A stretch of 64,000 bases of DNA from Styela clava. Its lineage: Eukaryota > Chordata > Ascidiacea > Stolidobranchia > Styelidae. The notes beneath the pieces were generated by a model. It was not told the DNA's origin and did not search any database. It saw only the letters and a list, made by a program, of their open reading frames with translations. How positions within the stretch are numbered: position 1 is the first letter of the stretch; every line of letters begins with the position of its first letter. Both the position numbers and the translations under genes were made by a program. Of this stretch, positions 25,928 to 37,775 are shown piece by piece. The stretch covers positions 10,003,383 to 10,067,382 of the forward strand of contig NC_135252.1 in assembly GCF_964204865.1 (NCBI RefSeq). Reading direction: 5' to 3'.

Positions 25928-26548
25928 CAGTGGTGGGGTTCAGGAGGTTCGCGCGAACGTGTTCTTGGAATGACGTGTAATCAGCGTTTTGTGTTGTTGG
26001 ACACCTTAGTGAACATAACGATCGTTTCAATATTATGTTATTGTTTTCTTTGACACTTTTTTGGACACCTAGTGGAAAACCTAAAAAGTCGCTTTTCTCT
26101 TTGATTACTGGACCAATTGATTTGAAATTTCCAGTGGTTAAATGTGGATTTTTTTTAGAGGGTTATTACTTTTTAAATTTCCTATGAGATCTGCTAATTT
26201 ATTCAAAATTTCACTGTTTTAACTTTCACGAATGCGAACACTGTTGTAGTACTTATTTCAAGCGGTTCCGCCAAACGTGACGGCTGCTTCTAAAAATCCT
26301 TGCTACTGAAAACTCGAAAGTTTTTTGAGGGTACCTGTAACGTTAAAGGTAAGGACTGCTTCGCTGTGGTCTACCCTACGTGTCCATATATTTGAGCATC
26401 ACTCTATTGTTTAAATGTGAGACGACCGCAAGGGTAACGTGTACCGCTGATGACGACTTCCGTTATATTTGTCGTACTCTAGTTACTAGTAGATTTATAT
26501 GAAGAGTAACAAGTTATTGTAACTTACGTAGTGATATGCACTAGTAAA
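25928..26548. repeat. Dispersed repeat family 3, longest copy
   Basis: Starts CAGTGGTGGGGTTCAGGAGG then CGCGCGAACGTGTTCTTGGA, so its left end is hAT-like. The middle holds the 'GGACCAATTGATTTGAAATT' and 'GAACACTGTTGTAG' blocks, and the right part holds a 'GTTATATTTGTCG' block shared with 29588-29829. The right boundary is approximate. No ORF. Confidence 0.65.
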
Positions 26549-27348
26549 TATGATGTTTAAGTTGTTCTTATCATATTATATTCTTATGTTACATGCTTGT
26601 ATCGTTATAAAGCTGTTGTTTGTGAAGCATTTGTTACACAAGCAATGTTCAGCATTTTTGGTGTAATCAAATTTGGTTATTCAAAACAAAATCATTTGAT
26701 TTTGCAGAGTTTCTCACAAATTAAGATGCCGAATATACCAAAACCGGCGGCTAACGAACATGACGCACGCCCAATTTCGAAATTCATTTGTTGAGCATGC
26801 TTTTTCCAGTCGAATAATGTATGTATGTGTTCATTTCGACTCTATAATCATACATGTTCTTTGTGTTCAAATAGTGTTAACTATAATAAGTATAATGAAT
26901 GTTGAATTATCTGATTTTAAAGAAAAATGCGAAATACTTTGTCCTTAGGCAAATTTTCTTATGCCACCTAAAAAACGCCATCGAAAGTGGCAATAAAAAA
27001 TGTGACGACTTCGAGTATTTTCATGTTTCCGTGCAAATATCTTTATTTTTGGCAATAATAATATTTTGCGAATATTAGTATGTGACATTAAAATTTGATT
27101 ACATAATAAAGAAAAGATATTGCGTTCAAGTACAAAAATGCAATTACATAAATTTATTGCAGCATATTTCAGCCCTTCACAGTCGGGCCACACGCCAATA
27201 ATTTATCCACTACGTGTCCGGGCCGATCAACTGTTGATTCGATGCGAGAGGAGCTGGTTGTTCTCAATGACAGTGGCCTTTGATACCGATTTCGGCAACT
27301 TCGTAAAGAAATTCAGTACTAGAATAAGCGTGCCGAACCAATAAGATG
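26549..27348. other. 3' flank of the sulfotransferase gene
   Basis: AT-rich, with short unconvincing open frames on both strands. A minus-strand AATAAA at 27153-27158 could be the sulfotransferase polyadenylation signal, about 190 nt after its stop. Confidence 0.4.
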
Positions 27349-30300
27349 TCATGTATTTATTATAGCACTTATATTAAGATTAAGTAAATCTTCTTCATTT
27401 TTAAAATCTTTGTAACCTAAACTCCTGAGCGCTTCAAAACACCGTTTTTGTATTCGGTTAATAGTATGAAATGTAAGGTGCTTTCTCCATGCCTGCATGG
27501 CGGTGTTAGAGTCTCTCTGTGTAGAATACGGATCTTTTGCTGCATCATATTCTTTTGTATTGAAATGTCTTTTAGCGCGTACACTATCTTGCTTTTTTCG
27601 TAACTGTGTGTTCCGGTTTATCCAGGATCGAACGCTGTCGACAAAGGGCAATCCGATAAAATCATAGATTTCTTTTGCCATATCTATAGGATTTGTTGCC
27701 ATATCTTCATATCTGAATGCCAATTAAAATATAAGTCAATCTATGATCAATTGAATACCAAACATCAATCGAAATATTAAATGCCAGGAATGGCGAGCTA
27801 GGTAGGTTAATTAACTTCATTTAATTTATTTGAATACAATACTGTATTAATTCTCACTTAACATCGACCCCATAGCTGTAAATTCGTTGCGGTGGTTGTG
27901 TTTGCTTTCATACAAGCAATATATACTTCTGTATGGATTGTTCTATAACAGAGCATGGGCGGTGTCTCAAAATGTCATGTCCCATTTATAGCTCGCATGT
28001 CCAAATTGTTCGAGGAACCATGGACACCATATTTTCGAGACACTTAGGTTGCCGTTAATGCCGTATGATTATGTACTAAATAGATTTCATATATTACAGA
28101 AATATTTTTGATATATATATATAATATATTCAATAAATAGCCGATCTCGTGCAAAATTGTGGAATCCTAGTTTATCATTACCTGACAAGTTTGTATCGGT
28201 CTTGCAACCAATGGACATTTCTTCCCGCCCGCACATTTGTTGCATGTTGATCACACACGGAGGCAATGTTTCCAACAATTTCCCAATCATTATGAATTTT
28301 TAACCGAGAGCTAGCGATGCCACGTGGATCTCGAACGAGGTGGATAATCTGTAAATTGAGAGTCATGTCGTTGTTGCTTAAGGTTAGTATTCTCCTGGGA
28401 GACGGACTCAAATTTGAATAATAACAACCATGATATTGAGATAGAGAGCATACCACACGCATAGTAACAAGTTAAAATCCATATATATAACAAGATCGAT
28501 CAAGCAAACTCCAAAACCAAGTTAAAAGTAAAATGTTATCTTGCAATAATTCGATCGATATATGCTAACGAAGAATTGTCATTTATTCATTATACATAAC
28601 AAGGCCTTGCGCAATTATCGAGCGAACTTATTATGCAGAATGAATTTGCTATTCTCATTACACGAACATACGTTAGTGGAGGTTTATTGTTAGTTTTGAG
28701 AGCTTAAAATTGTCGACGTGCGTGACTGTATAATTAATAAATCAATACAATAACCAAATTTTTGTTCAAAATATGTGAATACAAATTTGCTTGACGATTC
28801 ACTTAACTTACCTTGAAATCTATACTTGGATCCCGAATAATTGGTTCCAAACTCTTTATATGACAGAGTTTTATGACTTTAATCGCGGAAATCTGAAAAT
28901 TTAATGACAAGGGTTTGAATGATACCGCGGAAACGCTTTGCAACATGCAAAAAAGCGGACAAACACCCCACAGTGACAGTCAGTCCATCGCATTCTCCAT
29001 CGGCACAAAAGTTAACGCTGCGGCGCCAAGGAATATTATACTTATGTTAATTGTTGGAAATAAAACACAAAAAGTAACGACGTGATTTTTGTATGAGTAA
29101 CTGTGAACTCGCGGTAGTAACTAGTTTGCCGTAGCCCACTTACTTTCCGTGACCTGCATTTGTTGTTTACCAGACCAAGATCGACGGGACCGCATTGCGA
29201 ACATGATGCAACATTTCCTTTTGGGCATATGTCTTTTGAACATAAATCTTTGTGATTATACCTGATTAAGGAAATATTTTGTTAAATTTTTTTGTGCTAA
29301 ATGGATAATATTATTTTAGTTAAAAAAATACAATTAAACTTCATTGAAACGAGACAAATAAAAACACCATGCATAAACATTACCTGAAGCAAAAATTGTT
29401 TTCAATACATTTCGCATGCACATTGGGATCTGTCAGTACTTTCAAGTTCTTGATATCGACACCAATCTCATTATACAGTGTTTTCAAGTCCGGGAAATTG
29501 CATTTTAACATATTGTGTAGCACCGAAACACGACGTTGAACCTGCCAAAATATAGACACAAAATGAAAAAGATCTAAAATCAGTGTGGCCTTATGGTCGG
29601 ATTCGGGGGTTCGCACGAACCCGTTCTTGGAATTGTATGATAATCAGCGAACCCGGTCTTGTTTTTTGTTTTAGGCGTTGGCCGACTACAGAAAATGTGT
29701 AACGTACACCGCAGTTGACGACTAGCGTTATATTTGTCGCCTCGGAAGTTATAAATAAGATTTATGTACAGCGTATCATGTTAATGTAGCTTACGTAGTG
29801 ACATACGTTGGTAAATATGATGTAAAACTTATTACTTATCGATCTTTAGATCGGTAAGTATGTTGATAGGTATTTGTCTGTTTGTCTGTTAGATGCACGC
29901 GATATCTCACGAAGGCGAGGTTGAATCTGCTCCAAATTGCATGTGCATTCATCATATCTCGGACCAGAAGCCTATTGATTTTGGATTGATTATGTCGTAT
30001 AATTAGCAAGTTATTAATTAATTAGTGATGGGACACGCGGTGTCACTATTGAGTCATGAATCGAAACTGCAGTTCCGATCGATAAGTCTTCGGTCTCCGA
30101 CCGATATTCTCGTTTTACTCATTGCTTGACATCATTATTTCACAGGGTGTTTTCACTTTGTTGAGCATGAGTTGTTTAAACATAATAGGATTTGGAATCT
30201 ACCAATCATAATAACCACTTTAAATACCACTGGAATGATAAACAGGGGGCCATGAGTGCTAAAGCTTCCAGAAGGGGGCCACGAGTCCTAGTAGGCTGGG

Positions 30301-32488
30301 AACCACTGGTATATGGAAAGTAAGACTGGGGTTTCCACAAAATCACTATATTTGTATTGAATATAGATGAAAATCCTATTCGCGTAACATTCAATAAAAC
30401 TTGCGTCATATCTTGATTGTCTTGAGATTATATCAACTCAACCTTCATTATGCTATACTGATCAAACAAACCAGTGTGCGTAGGACCTAAATTTTTCCCT
30501 GGACAAACAAGGAAGCAATTGAACTCACGTAAACTGACCATTCGGTGGACAGACGTTCTATTATCTTTTCAAGTTCTTTCGAAATATAAAGTTAACGGGA
30601 GTGTGTGTGTGTTTTTTAATCGATATTTATCATCAATAATAAATCGTCTTTTTCAGTAGTAAACCAATGTCTTATTTTGGACACAATTCAGAATGTAGCG
30701 CAACAAGGAAAATAATGTATTCGGTGAGCCGTAGGCCGAGCTGAATTGATTTTTCTTGATACTTTGAAAATTTGAGATGTATTTGTCGACATGAAATGCT
30801 TTTGTTTTATGTTAATCGGTATCAGATTGTGATAGTTAGAGTAATTCTTCGATAATTTTTTTTGGCCATCCAGAAAGTGCTCTTGTGACCCTATTGAAAT
30901 GACATTTCGTAAAAGAGCCTCGTAGAAAAGGATGCTAGTTCCTAAAATCCATGGTTACCTGTCAAGGTTTATTAAAAGTATCAAAACAAAAATATACACT
31001 ACCTCTGACGTACAGTTCCACCCAAAGGGAAATAGAGGTTCAAACGTATAAAAGGCTTGTGGATGTTGATTAAATAATTGTCCAAGAAATGTTGAACCTG
31101 ACCGATAGTTCGTTACGATTATGACACCTACACAAAAGAGGAGAATAATGATTCAAGTTGATTTTTTACCTATAAATTGATTTTGTTTGATTCTATAAAG
31201 TAGAGTAACCTGCGGTATATTTCATCATGGAAATTTATATACACAGAAAATATTTCTGAACTGATGCCATAATAATGAAATAAACTAATTCTAACTGTGC
31301 AGACATTTCTGGTGTGATTGATAAAAGATTTCCAAATTTACGGGAGGAGTTATCTCTTGTTAATTTAAATTGATTAAAAAGTAATACTATTAATTTCCGT
31401 CTAGGTTCAATTAAATGAAAAAACCAAAAATCACCTTTTGTTTGTTCTGGTAACAGTTCAAATTTGGTATGAGTGCTGTTGCTTGTGTCACTAACAAAAG
31501 GATATAAAACGTCGTCTAATGCTGATTCAAATTGCGTCAAATTTCGTACGTCATCCTTTGATATGTTTACATGTATTTGTGGCAAATGACGCAATATCGA
31601 CTGGGCGCTTTTTGTAGTTTTCATCGTTCTAAAAGTCAGAGTAGTCGTTGGAATGTTTGTCGTCGTCTTTGCTATTTTTTTCTTCGAGGATTTTTTCTTA
31701 ACTCGTTTTTTATTCATTGTTACAAACGGGAGTTTAATTTTCGGAACAGGGTCCATATTTTGATATCGCAATTCTGAAAAAAATCGATAGAAAAAATAAA
31801 TAATGAATTAATAACTTCAGTTTGAAAGACCTGAATTATATAGTTTATTCAATAGTGAAATCAGTATGTTGCATATGAGTCGACAAAGATGACGGTATTA
31901 GTTGACTTTAAGTCTATGTCAATTTGGCAGGACATGATCTGAAATAGTATATATATTTGAACATGATTCAAAACACAAGTGTTGAACAGTTAATGGAATC
32001 ATTGTCGCTGAACCATAATTTGCAAAAGTACATACATTTAACACTTCATAAGATGATAATATCGAATAATTTTGGCCATATATTGCTTGGTTTCTAGGTG
32101 GATTTTTTCACGCCCAGTTGCCTATGATTAAGTAAACCGTATCAATTATAAAAAATTTGGCGACTTTCAAACAATTTCATTCGTTGTAATAGCATCAAAG
32201 TAACGTTTGATGACCGGTCTTACCTGTTAACTTTTCTGTGGGTGTCTCCAAAAAATCTCGCCTGGCTACCGCTGGTTTCCATTCTTTCCACATTTTTAGT
32301 TCACTTTTAACAGAGTAAGAAAATTGCGATGGCTTCTGCATGGAGTCGTGACCAGTCCATTCAGGTGTAGTCATCCCAGAAAATTCTATCAGAGACACCG
32401 CCAAAGATATTGCAGCAATTGTAAAAATGAGCGGAAAACAGACATGCTTGGACGTAACGCATCTAATAACACTATGTACATTGGCCAT
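27349..32488 (-). CDS. Golgi carbohydrate 6-O-sulfotransferase (CHST1/CHST3-like family)
   Basis: Eight exons on the minus strand: 32488-32224, 31773-31435, 31127-31003, 29541-29384, 29261-29144, 28892-28812, 28348-28182, 27712-27349. Junctions are GT-AG and in frame, giving 1617 nt and 538 aa. The layout is a type II membrane protein: a short cytosolic tail, one hydrophobic anchor at about residues 16-37 (VCFPLIFTIAAISLAVSLIE), a long stem with a Lys-rich patch (KKRVKKKSSKKK), then the catalytic domain. The PAPS 5'-phosphosulfate loop is VTNYRSGSTFLGQLFN at about 206-221, and the 3'-phosphate site is IIHLVRDPRGIASSRL at about 363-378. Late conserved parts are FRYEDMA-type RYEDMATNP and EIYDFIGLPF. 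It should transfer sulfate from PAPS to the 6-hydroxyl of GlcNAc, Gal or GalNAc in glycans. The acceptor cannot be decided by eye. The stem is longer than in human CHST1 (about 411 aa). A TTG could start a shorter ORF in exon 2, but exon 1 supplies the anchor. Confidence 0.9.
27962..28042. repeat. Small inverted-repeat element in sulfotransferase intron
   Basis: GTGTCTCAAAATGTCATGTCC on the left and GGACACCATATTTTCGAGACAC on the right pair with a few mismatches, giving an 81-bp foldback structure. It lies in the intron between sulfotransferase exons 7 and 8. Confidence 0.55.
29588..29829. repeat. Dispersed repeat family 3, internally deleted copy
   Basis: The left part (GATTCGGGGGTTCGCACGAA then CCGTTCTTGGAATT) and right part (GTTATATTTGTCG, CTTACGTAGTGACATACG) match the two ends of the 25928 copy, and the middle is missing. 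It is followed directly by repeat family 2. It lies just upstream of sulfotransferase exon 4 in the intron. Confidence 0.65.
29830..30114. repeat. Dispersed repeat family 2, copy 2
   Basis: Begins TTACTTATCGATCTTTAGAT and shares GATGCACGCGATATCTCACG, GGACCAGAAGCCTATTGATT and the ending CCGATATTCTCGTT with 4676-5070, in the same order but with about 110 bp less. Non-coding. Confidence 0.78.
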
Positions 32489-35129
32489 TTGATTTGTCAG
32501 ATCTGTAAAGACAGCGGATTAATGTCAGGATGTCGCGTCTACTTTTGTTAAACATGGACGTTATTACATTCAGTAGATTGAAACATACACAAATATTTTC
32601 AGGCATGGTTTTCAAACATTCCGAAATTCATATAAGCCTAATATCCTATCCTATATATCCTCAACTCTAGTTAGGATATTAGCAAATGAATCACACACAT
32701 ATCGGATATGCTAGTGTTAAATTTTCTAACCAACAGAAAAAAATGCCAAATCAAAACCCAAACTGAACGCACTGCACGAAATGCATTCAATTATCTGGAA
32801 ATTCTGGATTAAAGAACAATGTTGTAATTTATTCATCTGCAAGTTTATTTGATATTGTTAATTAATATCTTTCAATTCAGCAAGACTGTACTATAGTCTG
32901 GTATTGTCGTTTACCAATCGTTAACGGTGTTCAAGCTATACTGAGGGCTGTCTGACTTACACAACAATTTACAGTGCGATATACATCAAATCACTCCTGT
33001 TCTTGCCATTTTTAAAGTCTCTCCGAAACTGCGTATTATCACTTACTCTGAGCTTTCATATTATCACAAATTAGAACGTATTCGACTCCTGTAAACGCTG
33101 AGAAATATTAAATGACTATTTGATTCACGCGTCGTTTCCACGCTTTGTCGTCAATCTAAAAGTATATTTACATTTGGCGGGGTCACATATCGTGAAGAAT
33201 TTTACGCATAGGAATAATGCTTTTATCCTCACTACCACGTATGTACTTTTGGCCTAAGAAGTCATTGAAACAGCCGGAAGATAGACTATTAAACATGAGT
33301 TATCGTCCGGCAATGTTCTCGATATTTCAATGGCTTCCGCGCGTTACTTTATTCATTAACAACAATAATACTTGGACTATAATATTGCTTATACCTATTA
33401 TAATTAACTCAAACAATTTTGCTTTTAACGTTAGTTTGTGTTTTTGAAAATAACAACATTTAGGAACATCCAAAGCAGCGGATAATGTAGCGAAATTACT
33501 GCTGAGTTATTCATTTCTCGGCAACTTACTCCCTAGGAGAGCAATTAGATTAATTGTGCACAGCATCAAATACTTCATGTAAATAGTAAATTGTATCTAT
33601 AATATATGAACAGATCGTAGCAACATTAATATTTTATAAGCAGAATTCTTAGTTATAGCAAAAAATAGGATTTTATCACCAAACGAGATGTACGTAATCT
33701 GGCAACCCTGTCATGAATAATCAATAACTTTAACATATTTCAATCATATAAGAGTTAATGAGTTTTGGCACAGAATTAATGCTGTACGTGACTCACACAA
33801 GGTCATTAGAGGAATTAGGATTCCGACAAAGACTAAATTTCCACGATGTTTCTCTCATGAGTAATTCCGTTAAAAAAGTAAATTCATTGTGAAGAGGGAC
33901 ATTTGTAAAATGAAGTTTAATACTTTAAATGATTCTAATTAGTGATATTAGTCTTGAATGTTTTAGAAGAAGCGAAATTACCTATAGTCAAGTCAAAATA
34001 CCGCTTCCGCGGTCATGACGAGTTATTTGTATTTTACGTCAATTTCACGCAAAAATTAAATACTGAACTCTATTCAAAGTTATACAGTGAACGTTTATGA
34101 TTGATGTCAGGCATGAAAAAGCTGAAATATTTCTAAATGCAGTGTGGAATAATAGAATGGTATTCGGAAGCTACGCCCATACTAATCGCAATATGTTTGT
34201 GTGACGCATGACGCCCATTAGGTAAATGTTAGAACAAAGTTCTTTGTTACGCAACTTGAGGACGCAAATGCGTCGTTTTTACGTCTCTTTTTGAAATCAA
34301 TTTAAAAAAAGCAACTGGATTTGATGAGAAGATTTTGTTATAAGAATGGGGCAATACTCGTAACAAATCGCCAATATTTGATAGAAATATTTGTATTCCA
34401 TTTGAAATAATCGACTATTCAATATTTTTCGCTGCATCGTTTCTAAAAAATTGACTAAATTGAAAAACGTTCCAAACTAGGGCTATTCGAAAATAATTTA
34501 CAAAAACACATGATTAGTATTTGTTCCAAATTTCCCAGATTCAGTATCATGTAGAATGCAGATAGGAGCGCAACAGCAAGTCGACACCAAAATATTTTTT
34601 ATTTCATTCTGCAGTACTGGGACTATAGAAACATTGTTACAATTGTAATAAACTTTCTCGTAAATTACTGACAATAAATTTAACAACATGACGCAAGCAA
34701 TGTTTTTTCATGGCCTTGAATGCCAAATTCAAACCTCTGAAATCAACGCCCTACTTGTGTACATAACCTCAAGGATGGGAAAGGTGTTGACAAGTGGGTA
34801 GCAACCTAATTTAAGTATATCTGCAATGAAGGTCGAAATTATGGTAAATCGAATACTTGAATATAACACCAATTCCATGATGTAAGACGCCTTAAACTTC
34901 GAGTTTCGTTTGTTAGTCACAAATGACGTTTTTGTGTTTATAATATTTATCTGATAGGGTAATATATTATAAAATGTTTTGCAAATTTTGTACATATATA
35001 TATATGTAATAAAAGTTGCTTATTCGCTGTGAACACGAAATAATATTTTCTTATTTTTCGTAAAATTAAGGTAGAATTCACATTAGCAATGTCACATCAT
35101 ACTAGTTATACGTGGAAAACAGTGGTAGA
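32489..35129. other. Upstream flank of the sulfotransferase gene
   Basis: AT-rich sequence with only short open frames lacking recognisable domains. It presumably includes the minus-strand promoter and 5' untranslated region of the sulfotransferase next to 32489. No repeat with clear ends was seen. Confidence 0.4.
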
Positions 35130-35369
35130 CAGGGACGCGGATTCGGGAAAAATGACATTTGAGTCCGAACTTCGAAAAAAAGTTTGACTCCGAAATCCAA
35201 CTCCGATAGAATCAAAAACTTTGGTGTAAGCACTCAATGCTTCCTGAGATTTTGAACAATACTGCGACCACCTGAAATTCATAATTTCCACTTTACTCTC
35301 CGGAGTCCGGAAAATACGACTCCGGTTACAACTCCAGTGAAAACATGTCAAATTCCATCCTCAGCCCTG
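35130..35369. mobile_element. hAT MITE (240 bp)
   Basis: The left end CAGGGACGCGGATTCGG and right end CCATCCTCAGCCCTG are imperfect inverted repeats. The flanking 8-mers GTGGTAGA (35122-35129) and GTGGCAGA (35370-35377) differ by one base, as expected for an ageing hAT duplication. The interior is rich in repeated GACTCCG-like words. Non-coding. Confidence 0.8.
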
Positions 35370-37563
35370 GTGGCAGATAATAGAGAAACGTCTTCAGCAA
35401 ACCAATTTAATATTTTGTTCGTGTCCTCTTTCTCTCGTTTCATGAATATTTTAAATTTACGTAATGTACGTATACTAAAATGACCACTACACACCCAATA
35501 TAAAATCGAAGTCAAAATGAATTCAATTACATATCATCAATAAAATATCGCTAAAATCTGAACCGTCACTGCTGGGCGATAAAGAGTGTTTTTAATCGTT
35601 TGACAATGAAAATCAAAACAGCGGAGTCACAGTTTTGCGTTATGTCAATTTTTGGAGTCCGAAAAGAAGTCGTATATTGAACTTTCGAGTTGGGTGTTAG
35701 AATACCAAGAGATTAGCTCATATAGCCGGGGCATATAGCATTTCTATATAGTGAAATTGTTATCGCTTTCTGTTTTCTTGCTAATGCTTTCAATCACAGA
35801 CTGTGAAACTTGTTGATGGCTTGAGTTCTGTTGGGGGAAAATGGCTCTCAAAATATCAAATAGTCATAAATTATAATATATGTTTTAATGTTGGAAATTC
35901 GAAGTTGTTCTCGACGAAGGCTTTTTATCGACACTCTAAGCTAAGGCTATGCGACACATACATACATTCCACAAACCATCATCAAAAAAATGGATTAAAA
36001 CATGATTATTCTGAAATAAGGGTAAATTTAATAATATAAAATGAAATAATGTCGTATTATGTTTAGACCTCCGATGTCGGTCCTTTCTCAGTGTTAAGGG
36101 GAGTTTGTGTGTATGTGACAAGTTCATTTGATTTTGCATATTCAAATATAGTATCGTCAATTTTAATTCTGGGTGAATGTCATCACATAATTACGATATT
36201 GTTTACATGACTACATGAGACAAATTTATCCTAATCTTTGGTTAAACAATGGGGCTGAAGGACCCAATCCAATTTCGCTTATATATATTTAGTCCATGCA
36301 TATTTGATGAATATCGTATTTTACGTCTAAACAATCTTTAATGCGTATATACATTCTATATATATTTATAGGCACAATGACATAATTGCCGAGATACGCT
36401 TTCAAACTGAAACAGCTTGACGTAAAATGCCATTCATTTTTGGCGGGAAAAATTAATATTAATGCTGAAATAAGCTCATGCCAGGGTGAGTATATAAACA
36501 TCTTGGACAAAAGCATACACGTGCCTCGTACGTCGTAATGAGAAGTCAAGAGATTTGAAGAAAGATGGAGTTATTATTGGCACACTGTCAAAATATCCAT
36601 AAAAGTGAAATAACTCTCAGACAGTCAGACCTCGTAAAAAAAAAATTTGACCCAAGTTTAAAACAGTCCGACCTGATCAGGATGTCAAATAGCATAGAAA
36701 TAGCTATAGCATTAATGCACGTTAAGAAAGGGATTTGAGCGTAAAACGACGTCATAATCACAACGTAGCGTAGTTTAGATCTTTCACAGTTCATCCTCCT
36801 GTTTTAGTCATCTGAAAATAGAATTTTTATTATTTTTTTCAAATTTCGCCGGATGCCGATAACCTTTGACAACGAAAACAAGTTGTCAGATCGCCATCGA
36901 TATAGAATGAACTATAATATGTAATTATTCAAGTAGAAGAGCAACGCTTAAATAAAGAGTAAAACCTTGGCTTCATTACGGTGGGGTGATTTCCAGATGA
37001 TATAGAAACCCATAATTATATTCAACGTATTTCATACTATTAAAAAAAGATATTCGCATAATTTGTAAAATGTACCATGCAGCTAATGGGGTCATCCATC
37101 GAAACATCAGTGCGTCATTTGACTCCAATTCGTATATTTTATGCGCTTAAATATTGATGTCCAAGATTCTGAAACACTTTTTCAATTAATGTGTGTGGCG
37201 ACTGGATCTCTATAAATGTCAACACGTCGTGCTGTTATACATACCCTCCCCCAGAAAGCGGTGGAAGCATCCGGAACAGCTTTGAATTAAAAAGGAAAGG
37301 TATAATTAGCTACGCAAAATCATTTACGTCGACTCAGGTGAAGATACCTCTTCAATATATTTGCTCAAGATATACACTATTGAATAGATCTATTTAGTAT
37401 TTGACTGAGATTATTCAATGATAATAAGGTTATTACCACCCATAAAATATTATGAAAAAAATGATTTTATACGTATAAATTGCAATTGAAGAATAACTCA
37501 AAGAAGTCTCGAATTCGTTGACTCATGTAAAGATTCCGATATCAAACTCACAGCAAGTTTTTT
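35370..37563. other. Intergenic AT-rich DNA
   Basis: No gene, RNA or bounded element was recognised. The longest open frames are under 90 codons and show no family motif. Confidence 0.4.
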
Positions 37564-37775
37564 GGCGCTCATAAGTGATGTACCATAATGGAGGTAACTA
37601 ATTTTGTTTGCCTACTTTACATCAAGTTGTGTAAAAGGACTGAAACTTATGGGCAGGGGGTATATTCACTTGGCTAACACAGACAGTGCCCGAACTCGTA
37701 ATAGCACTAAAAAAAGGAAAATCGGAATAAAATTATGGACTAATCCTAACCTGGTACACACACTACTGGAGTACC
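37564..37775 (+). mobile_element. MITE family 1, copy E
   Basis: Starts GGCGCTCATAAGTGATGTACC and ends GGTACACACACTACTGGAGTACC. The interior matches copies A to D. About 212 bp. This copy is intergenic. Confidence 0.8.

Noticed and set aside
30243-30309. hAT-like right end GGCTGGGAACCACTG
   Set aside because: Only one end is convincing, the element would be under 70 bp and the flanks do not duplicate.
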